DNA of 64,000 nucleotides from Blastomonas sp. Its GTDB lineage: Bacteria > Pseudomonadota > Alphaproteobacteria > Sphingomonadales > Sphingomonadaceae. The notes beneath the pieces are model-generated. The model was not told the DNA's origin, made no database searches, and saw nothing but the letters and a program-made list of their open reading frames with translations. This document shows positions 1-8,741 of the stretch, in pieces. The stretch is from assembly GCF_030373265.1 (NCBI RefSeq), contig NZ_JAUCZC010000013.1, forward strand, positions 45,616 through 109,615, given 5' to 3'. The first letter of the stretch is position 1. Each line of letters begins with the position of its first letter. Made by a program: the position numbers and the translations under genes.

Positions 1-1103
1 AGCCCGGCTGGACGATGGTCGGCGGCGGCATTTTCGATGCGCCGTTCACCCGCCGCTCGCAGGAATCGGTGATGCCCGATGGGGTGACATGGATCCGCGC
101 CTCGGCCTGCGGCTTTGCGCCCGAGGACGACCGCGTCATCCTGGCCGATGGCAGCGACGTGCACTATCGCGTGCTGGTCGCGTGCCCCGGAATCAAGCTC
201 GATTGGGACGCAATCCCCGGCCTGCGCGAGGCGCTGGGCCATTACGGCGTGACCTCGAACTACGGCTATGACCTCGCCCCCTACACCCGCAGGCTGGTCG
301 ACGGGCTGAAGGGCGGCCGTGCGCTGTTCACCCAGCCGCCGATGCCGATCAAATGCGCCGGCGCGCCGCAAAAGGCGATGTATCGCTCGTGCACCCGTTG
401 GGAGAAATCGGGCGTGCTGCCCAATATCGACGTGCAGTTTCACACCGCAGGCGCGGTGCTGTTCGGCGTGCCGGCCTATGTCCCGGCGCTGATGGAATAT
501 GTCGAGCGCTACAACGCGCATCTGAACTTCGAATCCAAGCTGGTCGCGGTCGATGGCCCCGGCGGCTTTGCGACCTTCGAGCAGAAGCGGGGCGATAGCG
601 TGACCCGGGTCGAAGAGCATTTCGACATGATCCATGTCGTGCCGCCGCAGATTGCTCCAGATTTCGTGCGCTCCAGTCCGCTCGCTGCCGCATCGGGGTT
701 CATCGATGTCGACGAGGCGACGCTGCGCCATGCCCGCTACGCCAATGTCTTCGCGCTGGGCGATGCGTGTTCGGCCTCCAACGCCAAGACCATGGCCGCC
801 GCGCGCAAGCAGGCCCCGGTGGTCGCGGTCAACGTGCTGGCCGCGCTCGAAGGCAAGCCCCCGGTTGCCGCTTATGACGGCTATGGCAGCTGCCCGCTGA
901 CCGTGGAATCGGGCAAGATCGTGCTCGCCGAGTTCGGTTATGGCGGCAAACTGCTGCCCAGCTTCCCCAAGTGGTTGATCGACGGGACAAAGCCCTCGCG
1001 GTTGTCATGGCTGCTCAAGGACACCATCCTGCCGCCGGTCTATTGGCACGGGATGCTGAAAGGCCGCGAGTGGATGGTCAAGCCGCACATGATCGGCGCC
1101 TGA
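1..1103 (+). CDS. sqr: Sulfide:quinone oxidoreductase, 5' end beyond window
   Basis: Flavoprotein that oxidises sulfide to sulfane sulfur and passes electrons to the quinone pool at the inner membrane. The frame is open from base 3 (PGWTMVGGG...), so the N-terminal FAD-binding GxGxxG lies left of the window. Seen here: a cysteine in VACPGIKLDW, the peptide PIKCAGAPQKAMY (near base 345), which matches the cysteine-bearing signature of the mitochondrial-type SQR branch, and the FAD-contact stretch GDACSASNAKTMAAARKQAP near the C-terminus. The three-nucleotide gap to the SulP gene suggests an operon. A related FAD-dependent pyridine nucleotide-disulfide oxidoreductase is the alternative, but the KCAGAPQK motif favours SQR. 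Confidence 0.85.
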   Translation, partial: PGWTMVGGGIFDAPFTRRSQESVMPDGVTWIRASACGFAPEDDRVILADGSDVHYRVLVACPGIKLDWDAIPGLREALGHYGVTSNYGYDLAPYTRRLVDGLKGGRALFTQPPMPIKCAGAPQKAMYRSCTRWEKSGVLPNIDVQFHTAGAVLFGVPAYVPALMEYVERYNAHLNFESKLVAVDGPGGFATFEQKRGDSVTRVEEHFDMIHVVPPQIAPDFVRSSPLAAASGFIDVDEATLRHARYANVFALGDACSASNAKTMAAARKQAPVVAVNVLAALEGKPPVAAYDGYGSCPLTVESGKIVLAEFGYGGKLLPSFPKWLIDGTKPSRLSWLLKDTILPPVYWHGMLKGREWMVKPHMIGA

Positions 1104-1106
1104 TCG

Positions 1107-2876
1107 ATGGCGCTTGCCCGCTATCTGCCGGTGCTCGATTGGGGCCGGGGCTATAACCGCAGCATCCTGACCAACGATCTGGTAGCCGCGGCGATCGTCA
1201 CGATCATGCTGATCCCGCAGAGCCTGGCCTATGCGATGCTCGCCGGGTTGCCGCCCGAGATTGGGCTCTATGCCTCGATCCTGCCGATCGTTGCTTATGC
1301 GCTGTTCGGCACCAGCCGTGCGCTGGCGGTGGGGCCGGTCGCGGTGATCTCGCTGATGACGCTGACTGCGGCGAGCAGTATTGCCCCACCGGGGAGCGCC
1401 GAGTTCATCGCGGCGGCTTTGGTCCTCGCTTTTCTCTCAGGCGTGATGCTGATCGCGATGGGGGTGTTGCGGCTGGGGTTCCTCGCCAACCTGCTGTCGC
1501 ACCCGGTGGTCTCGGGGTTCATCACCGCGTCCGGGCTGATCATTGCGACCAGCCAGCTCAAGTCGATCCTCGGCGTCTCGGCGAGTGGCGAGGCGATGCC
1601 CGAACTTGTCGGCACGCTGGTGGCAAACCTTGCCAGCACCAATCTGCCGACCCTGATCATCGGCGTTGCCTCGACCGCTTTCCTGTTCTGGGTGCGCAAG
1701 GGGCTGAAGCCTTTGCTCGTCACGCTGGGCCTAAAGCCGCGCACCGCAGACCTCACCGCCAAGGCCGGGCCGATCGCTGCGGTGGCGGTATCCACGCTGG
1801 CAGTAGTGTTGCTCGGTCTGGAAGCGCAGGGCGTCAAGGTCGTCGGCCAGATCCCGCAGAGCCTGCCACCGTTCACCGTGCCTCTGTTCGATGCCGCGCT
1901 GTGGCAGCAACTGGCGGTTCCGGCATTGCTGCTGAGCGTCATCGGCTTTGTCGAAAGCGTGTCCGTCGCGCAGACTTTGGCGGCCAAGAAGCGCCAGCGG
2001 ATCAATCCGGATCAGGAACTGATCGGCCTCGGTGCGGCGAATGTCGCAGCCGCGTTCAGCGGCGGCTATCCGGTCACCGGCGGCTTTGCGCGGTCGGTGG
2101 TGAATTTCGATGCTGGCGCGGAAACGCCGGCAGCAGGCGCCTTCACCGCAGTCGGCATTGCGGTCGCCGCACTGTTCCTTACCCCATTGCTGGCATCGCT
2201 GCCGATCGCGACGCTGGCGGCCACAATCGTGGTTGCGGTACTCAGCCTGGTCGACTTCAAAACCCCTCGGCACATCTGGCGCTATTCCAGGCCCGATTTC
2301 GCAGCCATGGCCGCAACGGTGCTGGTGACCTTGCTGGCGGGCGTCGAGCCCGGCGTCATCGCGGGCGTCAGCCTGTCGCTAGCGCTTTTCCTGTGGCGCG
2401 CATCGCGGCCCCATGCGGCGGTGGTCGGGCGGGTGCCGGAGACCGAGCATTTCCGCAACGTCAAGCGGCACAAGGTGCTCACCGATCCGCGCATCCTGAC
2501 GATCCGCATCGACGAAAGTCTGACATACCTCAACGCGCGCTGGCTCGAGGAGTTCGTGCTCGAGCAGGTTGCCGAACATCCCGAGCTGCGCCATCTCATC
2601 CTGATGTGCTCGGCGGTCAACGGCATCGATGCGTCCGCGCTGGAGAGCCTCGAGGCGATCAACCACCGGCTCGCCGATGCGGGCGTGAAGCTGCACCTGT
2701 CCGAGGTGAAGGGTCCGGTGATGGACGCGCTCGAACGCTCGCACCTGCTGCACGACCTGACCGGCGAAGTCTGGCTTTCGCAAAACAACGCCTTTGCGGC
2801 GCTGCTGGAAAGGGCGGATGAGGACGACGCGCCGGCATCCCGGGAAGATCCCTGGGCCGCAAGGGGGCTGATCTGA
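1107..2876 (+). CDS. SulP family inorganic anion transporter with STAS domain
   Basis: Inner-membrane SulP permease of 589 aa, typical length for the family. It opens with the characteristic LTNDLVAAAIVTIMLIPQSLAYAMLAGLPP region, has about 10-14 hydrophobic segments up to residue ~430, then a cytosolic STAS domain (about residues 455-560, ending near TGEVWLSQNNAFAAL). Substrate is probably sulfate, but SulP proteins also carry bicarbonate and other anions. It starts 3 nt after the sulfide:quinone oxidoreductase stop, so the two are probably co-transcribed. A role in exporting or balancing sulfur oxyanions formed from sulfide is inference. Confidence 0.9.
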   Translation: MALARYLPVLDWGRGYNRSILTNDLVAAAIVTIMLIPQSLAYAMLAGLPPEIGLYASILPIVAYALFGTSRALAVGPVAVISLMTLTAASSIAPPGSAEFIAAALVLAFLSGVMLIAMGVLRLGFLANLLSHPVVSGFITASGLIIATSQLKSILGVSASGEAMPELVGTLVANLASTNLPTLIIGVASTAFLFWVRKGLKPLLVTLGLKPRTADLTAKAGPIAAVAVSTLAVVLLGLEAQGVKVVGQIPQSLPPFTVPLFDAALWQQLAVPALLLSVIGFVESVSVAQTLAAKKRQRINPDQELIGLGAANVAAAFSGGYPVTGGFARSVVNFDAGAETPAAGAFTAVGIAVAALFLTPLLASLPIATLAATIVVAVLSLVDFKTPRHIWRYSRPDFAAMAATVLVTLLAGVEPGVIAGVSLSLALFLWRASRPHAAVVGRVPETEHFRNVKRHKVLTDPRILTIRIDESLTYLNARWLEEFVLEQVAEHPELRHLILMCSAVNGIDASALESLEAINHRLADAGVKLHLSEVKGPVMDALERSHLLHDLTGEVWLSQNNAFAALLERADEDDAPASREDPWAARGLI

Positions 2877-2907
2877 CCGGCGACCGCGGACGAACGCACG
2901 CGAATAC

Positions 2908-2940
2908 AAAAATGGCGGCGGACCTGAGGTCCACCGCCAT
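2908..2940 (-). terminator. Rho-independent terminator of the small lipoprotein gene
   Basis: Left arm 2912-2924 and right arm 2928-2940 form a 13-bp stem with one mismatch and a TGA loop. On the minus strand the stem is followed directly by TTTT (2908-2911). It lies between two converging genes, so it probably ends the minus-strand lipoprotein transcript and may also serve the SulP transcript, although the plus-side tail is not T-rich. Confidence 0.75.
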
Positions 2941-2966
2941 CTTGTCAACCTCGAAGGGGGATGAGG

Positions 2967-3248
2967 TTACTGGTTGGGCACCGTTGCGGGCGGAGCCATG
3001 CCTGCATCAGGCGCGATTTCGTTGTTGTCGATCTGGTCTGCGCGACGCTCACCGGCTTCTTCCACTGCATCAGCCTGCGCATCAAGCGCATCTTCCTGTG
3101 CTTCGGTCGGTGCCTGGTCGGCCATGTCTTCCAGACGATCGGCTTCGGCATCAGCCTGGTCTTCGACCTGTTCGGCCTGCTCGCTCTGGCATGCTGCCAA
3201 GCTCAGAAGTCCAATGCTGGCGATGCCGGTAAAAATAAGTTTACGCAT
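2967..3248 (-). CDS. Small acidic lipoprotein
   Basis: Predicted lipoprotein of 93 aa: MRKLIFTGIASIGLLSLAAC is a signal peptide with lipobox LAAC, so the mature protein starts at Cys20 and is acylated. The mature part is rich in Glu, Asp, Ala and Gln with heptad-like EQVEDQADAEAD spacing, probably helical or coiled coil, and ends in a Pro-rich tail. I chose the ATG at 3248 because GGAG lies about 8 nt upstream; an in-frame GTG 12 nt earlier overlaps that ribosome site. Function unknown. It resembles small alanine/acid-rich envelope lipoproteins common in sphingomonads. It has its own terminator. Confidence 0.75.
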   Translation of the reverse strand: MRKLIFTGIASIGLLSLAACQSEQAEQVEDQADAEADRLEDMADQAPTEAQEDALDAQADAVEEAGERRADQIDNNEIAPDAGMAPPATVPNQ

Positions 3249-3416
3249 AATTTGCTCCACTACCCTGTTTCATGCACGACGCATGACGGGATTTACGGGC
3301 GTCGCCACAGATGGTTGCACGGCACGTCGCATTTTTTCCGCCCCGGGTGGCGGAGCGTGAAACCAGACATCCGCCGTGCCGGCCCTAGCCAAGGCGCGAC
3401 AAAGCTGCTTAAGAAC

Positions 3417-5021
3417 ATGCCCGATTTTGGGGTTGGAACCAGAAGCTTGACATCAGTGCCCCCGCCTCACCAGCCCTCGCAACCGGACGTATCGTCTGGC
3501 AAGCGACAGGCTGTGCCAGACGAGGCGCCGGACACAAAAGCCGCCAAAGCCGATGGCGACATTGCCGCCCTGGCCAAAGGTGGCCGCACCAACTTTCTGG
3601 GCTTTCTGTTGCGGCTTGCCGCCAGGCTGCCATTCCTGTTCATCGCGGGGCGTCTGTACGGCGCGGAATCGCTGGGCCGCTTTGCCTATGCGATCCTGGT
3701 GGTGGAGTTTGCCGCGCAGCTGGCCACTCTTGGCCTGAAGCGCGGGCTGGCGGCGCAGCTTGCCCAGACATCGCGCCCCCATGCGCAGGTCGTTGCCGAT
3801 GGGCTGCTGGTCAGCTTGATCGCATCTGCGGTCGCGGCCTCCTTGCTGATGCTGTTTCCGGAAATCATGTTTCCCAACAGCCAGGCCGGCGATATCGACC
3901 GGCTGCTGCCGCTGATCATCTTTGCTGTGGCAGGGTCGGACATTGCGCTCGCCGCTTTGGCCTATCGCTTCGATATCGCCTCGGCGGTGCGCGCCCGATC
4001 GGTCATCGAGCCCTGGACGATCAGCATCGCCGCCTGGATCTTCTTCTATCTCACACCGCAAGACGGCCTGATTCTGGCATATATCGCCTCGATGGCGGCG
4101 GCCTTCATCGCCTCGATCTGGCCGCTGCTGCGCAGCTATGGCCTGCCCTGGGGCTGGCAACCTCGGCCGATGAAGCTTGCCCGCATGGCGCGGCGCAACT
4201 CGCCGCTCGCTGCCGCCGACGCCATCGAATGGGGGAGCAGGCGGCTCGATCTTGCGGTGCTGGGCCTGTTCGCCTCGCCCGCGATTGTCGGCATCTATTA
4301 TATCGCCCAGCAGGTGGCCAGCCTGCCGCAAAAACTCAAGACCAGCTTCGACCCGATCCTCGGCCCGGTGATCACCCGCAACCTGCAGGAAGGCAAATTG
4401 ACCGAGATTGCCCGGCAGGTCAGCCAGGTCGGCTTCTGGATCATCGCAGCCCAAGCCGGGGTTGCGCTGGCACTGGGCATTCCGGGCGAGGGCGTCATGG
4501 GACTGGTCGGTCCGAACTTCGTTGGCGGCACCGGCGCGCTGGCGTTCCTGCTGGCGGCAGAAGTGGTCGCGGCGACCGCAGCGGTCAGCGAGGCGGCGCT
4601 GATCTATATCGCCCGGCACCGCAACCTGATGATCTCGCTGGCCATGCTGGCGTTGCAGGCGGTGCTCAGTGTCGTGCTGATCCTGACAGCGCAGGCGCTG
4701 GGCCTGCCGCCCTTGTTCCAGGCGGCCAGCGTCGCGCTGGCGCTGGCGCTGGCACTGGGGTTCGCGTCCATCGTCAAGGCCCGATTGCTGTCCAAGCTGC
4801 TCGGCGCGCCGGTCAACGGCTGGCGCTGGGCATTGGTCTGGGCCGCAGCGGTGGCCTCGCTGGTCGGCTGGGGCTTTACCAAACTTCCCGAATGGGCGGA
4901 GCTTGCCTTCGGCATTCCTGCAATCCTGGGCGTCTATGGCTGGATCATCTGGCGGCGTGGCTTTGGTCCGGAAGACCGCGAACTTTTCCGTTCCCGCAAA
5001 CCCGATACACCCCCAGCCTGA
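3417..5021 (+). CDS. Wzx-type polysaccharide flippase (MOP superfamily)
   Basis: Integral membrane protein of about 534 aa with an N-terminal Pro/Ala-rich cytosolic tail of ~55 residues (PPPHQPSQPDV...) and then many transmembrane helices, beginning GRTNFLGFLLRLAARLPFLFIAGRLYGAESLGRFAYAIL in the style of polysaccharide biosynthesis/O-antigen flippases. Known role of the family: moving lipid-linked sugar units across the inner membrane. The frame is open much further upstream; ATG 3417 was taken although no clear ribosome site precedes it, and GTG 3456 or TTG 3447 are alternatives. No glycosyltransferase or polymerase gene sits beside it, so the polysaccharide is unknown. Confidence 0.75.
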   Translation: MPDFGVGTRSLTSVPPPHQPSQPDVSSGKRQAVPDEAPDTKAAKADGDIAALAKGGRTNFLGFLLRLAARLPFLFIAGRLYGAESLGRFAYAILVVEFAAQLATLGLKRGLAAQLAQTSRPHAQVVADGLLVSLIASAVAASLLMLFPEIMFPNSQAGDIDRLLPLIIFAVAGSDIALAALAYRFDIASAVRARSVIEPWTISIAAWIFFYLTPQDGLILAYIASMAAAFIASIWPLLRSYGLPWGWQPRPMKLARMARRNSPLAAADAIEWGSRRLDLAVLGLFASPAIVGIYYIAQQVASLPQKLKTSFDPILGPVITRNLQEGKLTEIARQVSQVGFWIIAAQAGVALALGIPGEGVMGLVGPNFVGGTGALAFLLAAEVVAATAAVSEAALIYIARHRNLMISLAMLALQAVLSVVLILTAQALGLPPLFQAASVALALALALGFASIVKARLLSKLLGAPVNGWRWALVWAAAVASLVGWGFTKLPEWAELAFGIPAILGVYGWIIWRRGFGPEDRELFRSRKPDTPPA

Positions 5022-5310
5022 TTGCCGGATCGACCGCTGACGCGAAACTGACCGCATTTTGCTTGCGCGTGTGATGATATTTTGTATCCCCCACCTTCGT
5101 AGCGAATTGGCCGGGGGGTTTCATTAAGGCAGGATCGCATTCACCATCGCCGGCCGTGGTGTTGCAACCAGATCTCAGGCTGCAGCGAGCGTGCCCTGCG
5201 CGTGCAACACCCGGCATGTCGCCAACAGCTTCACCCGATTGCGGGTGCAACCAGGAACGCCGCGCGTGGCCACAGTTGCCGTCCGCGCATCATTTTGAAA
5301 AGGGAATCCG

Positions 5311-6030
5311 GTGACCGATTATACTCTGGCCATTGACAATCTTGTCGTCGAGCGCGGCAGCCGCCGCATCGTGGACGGTCTTTCGCTTTCGCTCGCGCCG
5401 GGTGAAATCTACGCGTTGCTGGGGGGCAATGGCGCGGGCAAGTCCACCACGCTGTTTGCGATCCTCGGTTTTCTGCCGGTGTCTTCGGGCACGTTGACGG
5501 TGTGCGGGCACAGCCCTGCCGCCAGCCCCGACGCGGTGCGCGCCTCGGTCGCCTACCTTCCCGAAAATGTGGCGCTGTATGATCACCTCACCGCGCGCGA
5601 GAATGTCGACTATTTCCTCAAGGTCGCCGATTGCACGCGGTCGCGGGCAGATATCGAACAAGCGTTTGCCAGCGTCAGCCTGGCCGAAGCCGCCTGGGAC
5701 CAGCGCGCCGGACGCTTTTCCAAGGGGATGCGGCAGAAGACCGCGATCGCGCTCGCGTTGCTGCGCAACACCCCGTTGCTGCTGCTCGACGAGCCGACTT
5801 CCGGGCTCGATCCCGCTGCCGCGGCCGATTTCCATGGCTTGCTCGAGGCGCTCTCGGCACGCGGCGTTTCGATCCTGATGGTCACCCATGATCTGCTCGG
5901 CGCGGCCGATACCGCAGACCGCATCGGGCTGATCGCGGGCGGGCGGATCGCCAATGAATGGCGCGCGCAGGCGAGCGGACCCCGGTTCGATCTCAATACG
6001 CTGCACGACGGCTTTGCAGGCGTCAAATGA
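5311..6030 (+). CDS. ABC transporter ATP-binding protein (NosF/CcmA type)
   Basis: Cytosolic ATPase of 239 aa. Walker A GGNGAGKST (about residues 39-47), signature SKGMRQK (~136) and Walker B LLLLDEPTSGLD are intact, followed by the H-loop histidine in MVTHD. GTG start at 5311 with AAAAGGGA upstream. It overlaps the next gene by ATGA, the first of two such junctions, so ATPase and two permeases are translationally coupled. Single-domain ATPases of this type usually drive ABC-2 exporters or membrane-protein assembly devices. Substrate unknown; the TonB receptor at the end of the operon suggests an envelope-related job. Confidence 0.9.
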   Translation: MTDYTLAIDNLVVERGSRRIVDGLSLSLAPGEIYALLGGNGAGKSTTLFAILGFLPVSSGTLTVCGHSPAASPDAVRASVAYLPENVALYDHLTARENVDYFLKVADCTRSRADIEQAFASVSLAEAAWDQRAGRFSKGMRQKTAIALALLRNTPLLLLDEPTSGLDPAAAADFHGLLEALSARGVSILMVTHDLLGAADTADRIGLIAGGRIANEWRAQASGPRFDLNTLHDGFAGVK

Positions 6031-7475
6031 ACCGCAGCCTGATCATTGCCGCAGCCGAGCTGCGCCTGATCCTGCGGTCGCGGCTGGCGCTGGTCGGCGT
6101 CGTGACGCTGCTGCTGTTGTCTGCCATCGCGGCGGTCACCTCTGCCGTTCAGATGGCCGAGACCGCTCAGGCGCGCGCGCAGGCGCAGATCGAGACCGAC
6201 GAACAGTTCAAGGCGCAGCCGAACCGCCACCCGCACCGCATGGTGCACTACGGAACCTATGCGCTGCGGCCCGTCGGGCCGCTGGCCGCGTTCGATCCCG
6301 GCGTCGATTCCTTCACCGGCACGGTCGTGTTTCTCGAAGGGCACCGGCAGAACAGCGCGACCTTCGGTGCGGCGCGTGAATCGTCGGATCTGCTGCGCTT
6401 CGGCCAGCTCACCCCCGCGTTCGTGCTGCAGACACTGGCGCCCCTGCTGCTGATCTTCCTGGGCTTTGCCACGATTGCGCGCGAGCGCGAACGCGGCAGT
6501 CTGCGCGCTCTGGCGGCGCATGGGGCGAGCGCGCGCAGCATATTGGGTGGCAAGGCGATGGCGCTGGGCGTCGTCGCGCTGCTGGCGCTGGCGCCTGCGC
6601 TGGTCGCTCTCGGGTGGGCGGCGTTGCGCCAGCCGCACGAGGGCGGCATCGCTCTGCTTATCGCGCTGGCTTATGCCGGATATCTCGCAGCCTGGGTGCT
6701 GGGCATCGTGGCCGTGTCGGGCATCGCGCGGACATCGCAGGGCGCGCTGATCGCGCTGATCGCCGCCTGGGCGTTGATCGTCGTGCTGGTGCCGCGCGCC
6801 GCCGCCGGCATTGCAGGGGTAGCCGATCCGCTGCCCAGCCGGGTCGACACCGAACTTGCGATTGCCGCCGATCTGCGCCGCATCGGCGACAGCCACAATC
6901 CCGACGACCCGCATTTCGCTGCGTTCAAGGCCGAGACCCTCAAGAAATACGGGGTCACCCGCACCGAGGACCTGCCGTTTAACTATCGTGGCTACATGGC
7001 GCAGGAGGGCGAGCGGATCACCTCGCAATTGTTCAAGGATTATGCCGCACGCGCCGATGCCATTCGCGCGCGCCAGTCGGGCTGGCTGGGCTGGGCGGGC
7101 GTGCTGAGCCCGGCGCTTTCGGTGCGCGACGCATCGATGGTCGGCGCGGCCACCGATCTCATGACGCACACCGCCTTCATGAACGCCGCCGAAGCCTATC
7201 GCTTCGATCTGGTGCAGAGGCTCAACGGGCTGCAGGCCACCGCCGTCTCCGGCGCCGATGACGCCGCGCGCAGCAAGGACCCGCTGGCCGACCGGCGCAC
7301 CCGCATTTCTGCCGATTTCTGGAAGACCATGCCCGAATTTGAGTTCAACGCACCCTCCCCTGCAGCCCGCGTGACCGTGATGGTGCCGTCGCTGCTGCTG
7401 CTCGGGCTGTGGATCGCATTGGCGTTTGGCGTGCTCGGCTTGGCCGCGCGACGGATGGAAAGGCACGGCGCATGA
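6027..7475 (+). CDS. ABC-2 type permease, DUF3526 family (first)
   Basis: Membrane subunit of 482 aa starting at the ATG that overlaps the ATPase stop. An N-terminal transmembrane segment (LALVGVVTLLLLSAIAAVTSAV) is followed by a ~100-residue extracytoplasmic stretch, a cluster of helices (AFVLQTLAPLLLIFLGFATI and onwards), a second long soluble loop rich in charged residues (about 285-440) and a final helix near the C-terminus. This long-loop layout is that of DUF3526 ABC permeases, which occur as tandem pairs. The next gene encodes the partner permease. Probably an exporter or envelope-remodelling transporter; substrate not deducible. Confidence 0.8.
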   Translation: MNRSLIIAAAELRLILRSRLALVGVVTLLLLSAIAAVTSAVQMAETAQARAQAQIETDEQFKAQPNRHPHRMVHYGTYALRPVGPLAAFDPGVDSFTGTVVFLEGHRQNSATFGAARESSDLLRFGQLTPAFVLQTLAPLLLIFLGFATIARERERGSLRALAAHGASARSILGGKAMALGVVALLALAPALVALGWAALRQPHEGGIALLIALAYAGYLAAWVLGIVAVSGIARTSQGALIALIAAWALIVVLVPRAAAGIAGVADPLPSRVDTELAIAADLRRIGDSHNPDDPHFAAFKAETLKKYGVTRTEDLPFNYRGYMAQEGERITSQLFKDYAARADAIRARQSGWLGWAGVLSPALSVRDASMVGAATDLMTHTAFMNAAEAYRFDLVQRLNGLQATAVSGADDAARSKDPLADRRTRISADFWKTMPEFEFNAPSPAARVTVMVPSLLLLGLWIALAFGVLGLAARRMERHGA

Positions 7476-8741
7476 GCAACGTAATACGCGAAATCTGGCT
7501 GCTGGGCCGCAACCGCGCCGCGCTCGCGGCACTGGTCCTGCTGGCGGTGTTCGCTGCCGCCGGGGTGGCGATCGGGCTTGCCAATGTCGCGCGCGATTCT
7601 GCGATGATCGAGCGGATGCTCGCCGGCCAGCCCGCCGAGGACGCGGCAGTCGCCGGCTTTGTCACAGACGCGGGCTATGGTGCCTATTACGGCTTTCCGG
7701 CCGGTCTGGGATCCCCCATCGGATCTCGCTTTTGCCGCGCTTGGCAACCGCGATATCGCGCCTGCGATCCTGCGGGTCCGCTCGCTGTCGCTGGAGGCGC
7801 AGCTCTATGAAAACGAGAGCGCCAACCCCGAATTGTCGCTGGCCGGACGGTTCGATCTGGTGTTCATCACCATCTATATCGCGCCCCTGGTGCTGATCGC
7901 GCTGCTGCACGATGTGTGGTCGGGCGAGCGCGAAGCGGGACGGCTGTTCATGCTGTCCTCGCTGCCCCGGGCGCGGCGGCGGCTGTGGACGGTGCGGATC
8001 GCGGTGCGGATCGCCGGCGTGCTTGCAGCGCTGCTGATCCCGTTTGCGGTGGGGGCCATTTTGGCAGGCACCGCGCTGCCCCGCGTGCTGGCATTCGGCG
8101 GACTGATCACGCTCGCCTGTCTGTTCTGGTCGGCGGTCATCCTGCTGGTGGCGCGACGCGGCGCGAGCTCGGTGGTCAACGCCGCAACCTTGGCGTCGAT
8201 CTGGTTCGCGCTGACGCTGGTCGTTCCGGCGGCGGCCAATCTGGTGATCAACGCGTCGGTGCCGGTGCCCGATGGCGCGGAACTGGCGCGCGAGAACCGC
8301 GAGTTCGTCCATGGCGCATGGGATCGTCCGCGCGAGCAGACGATGGACGCGTTTCTGGCGCTCTATCCGCAGCATGTAGCGGGCAGCGCGTTGCCGCCGA
8401 CCTTCCATTACAAATGGTATTTCGCTTTCCAGCATCTGGGCGATCTGCATGTCGCCGACCAGTCGCGGGCCTATCGAGACGGCATCGCGGGCCGTGCGGC
8501 CTATGCCCGGGCGGCAGGCTGGCTGCTGCCACCGGCGGGGATCGCGCAAGCGATGACCGCATTGGCGGGAACCGACGTCACCGCCCAGCTTGAATTTCAA
8601 CAGCGCATTCGCGCCTATCATACGCGACTGCGTGAGTATTATTATGATTATCTGTTCAGTGAACGCCCTTTCGATGTCTCGATTCTGGCGAACGTTCCGC
8701 GTTTCGCTCCTGCTGACGACGACGACGCTGGGGCTCACTGA
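7472..8741 (+). pseudogene. ABC-2 type permease, DUF3526 family (second), frameshifted
   Basis: Second permease of the pair, split by one frameshift. Reading starts at ATG 7472 (MSNVIREIWLLGRNRAALA), overlapping the previous stop by ATGA, and runs to GYGAYYGFPAG near base 7709. The family-typical continuation VWDPPSDLAFAALGNRDIAP is in the next frame and runs to 8741. Removing one G from the GGCCGG at about 7705-7710 gives FPAVWDPPSD and restores a ~422-aa protein. Without correction the first frame ends at 7810 after about 112 residues. The remainder is well conserved in character (helices, DUF3526 motifs), so this is either a sequencing error or a recent mutation. Confidence 0.75.

Noticed and set aside
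3453..5057. Long open frame of over 500 codons antisense to the flippase gene
   Set aside because: Gln/Arg/Gly-rich low-complexity translation with no motif, fully antisense to a membrane protein with clear helices; a by-product of high-GC third positions.
5022..5310. A Zur-type box before the first ABC operon (near GTGATGATATTTTGTATC, about 5071-5088)
   Set aside because: Only about 10 of 18 positions agree with the consensus, no better than expected for an AT-rich promoter stretch.
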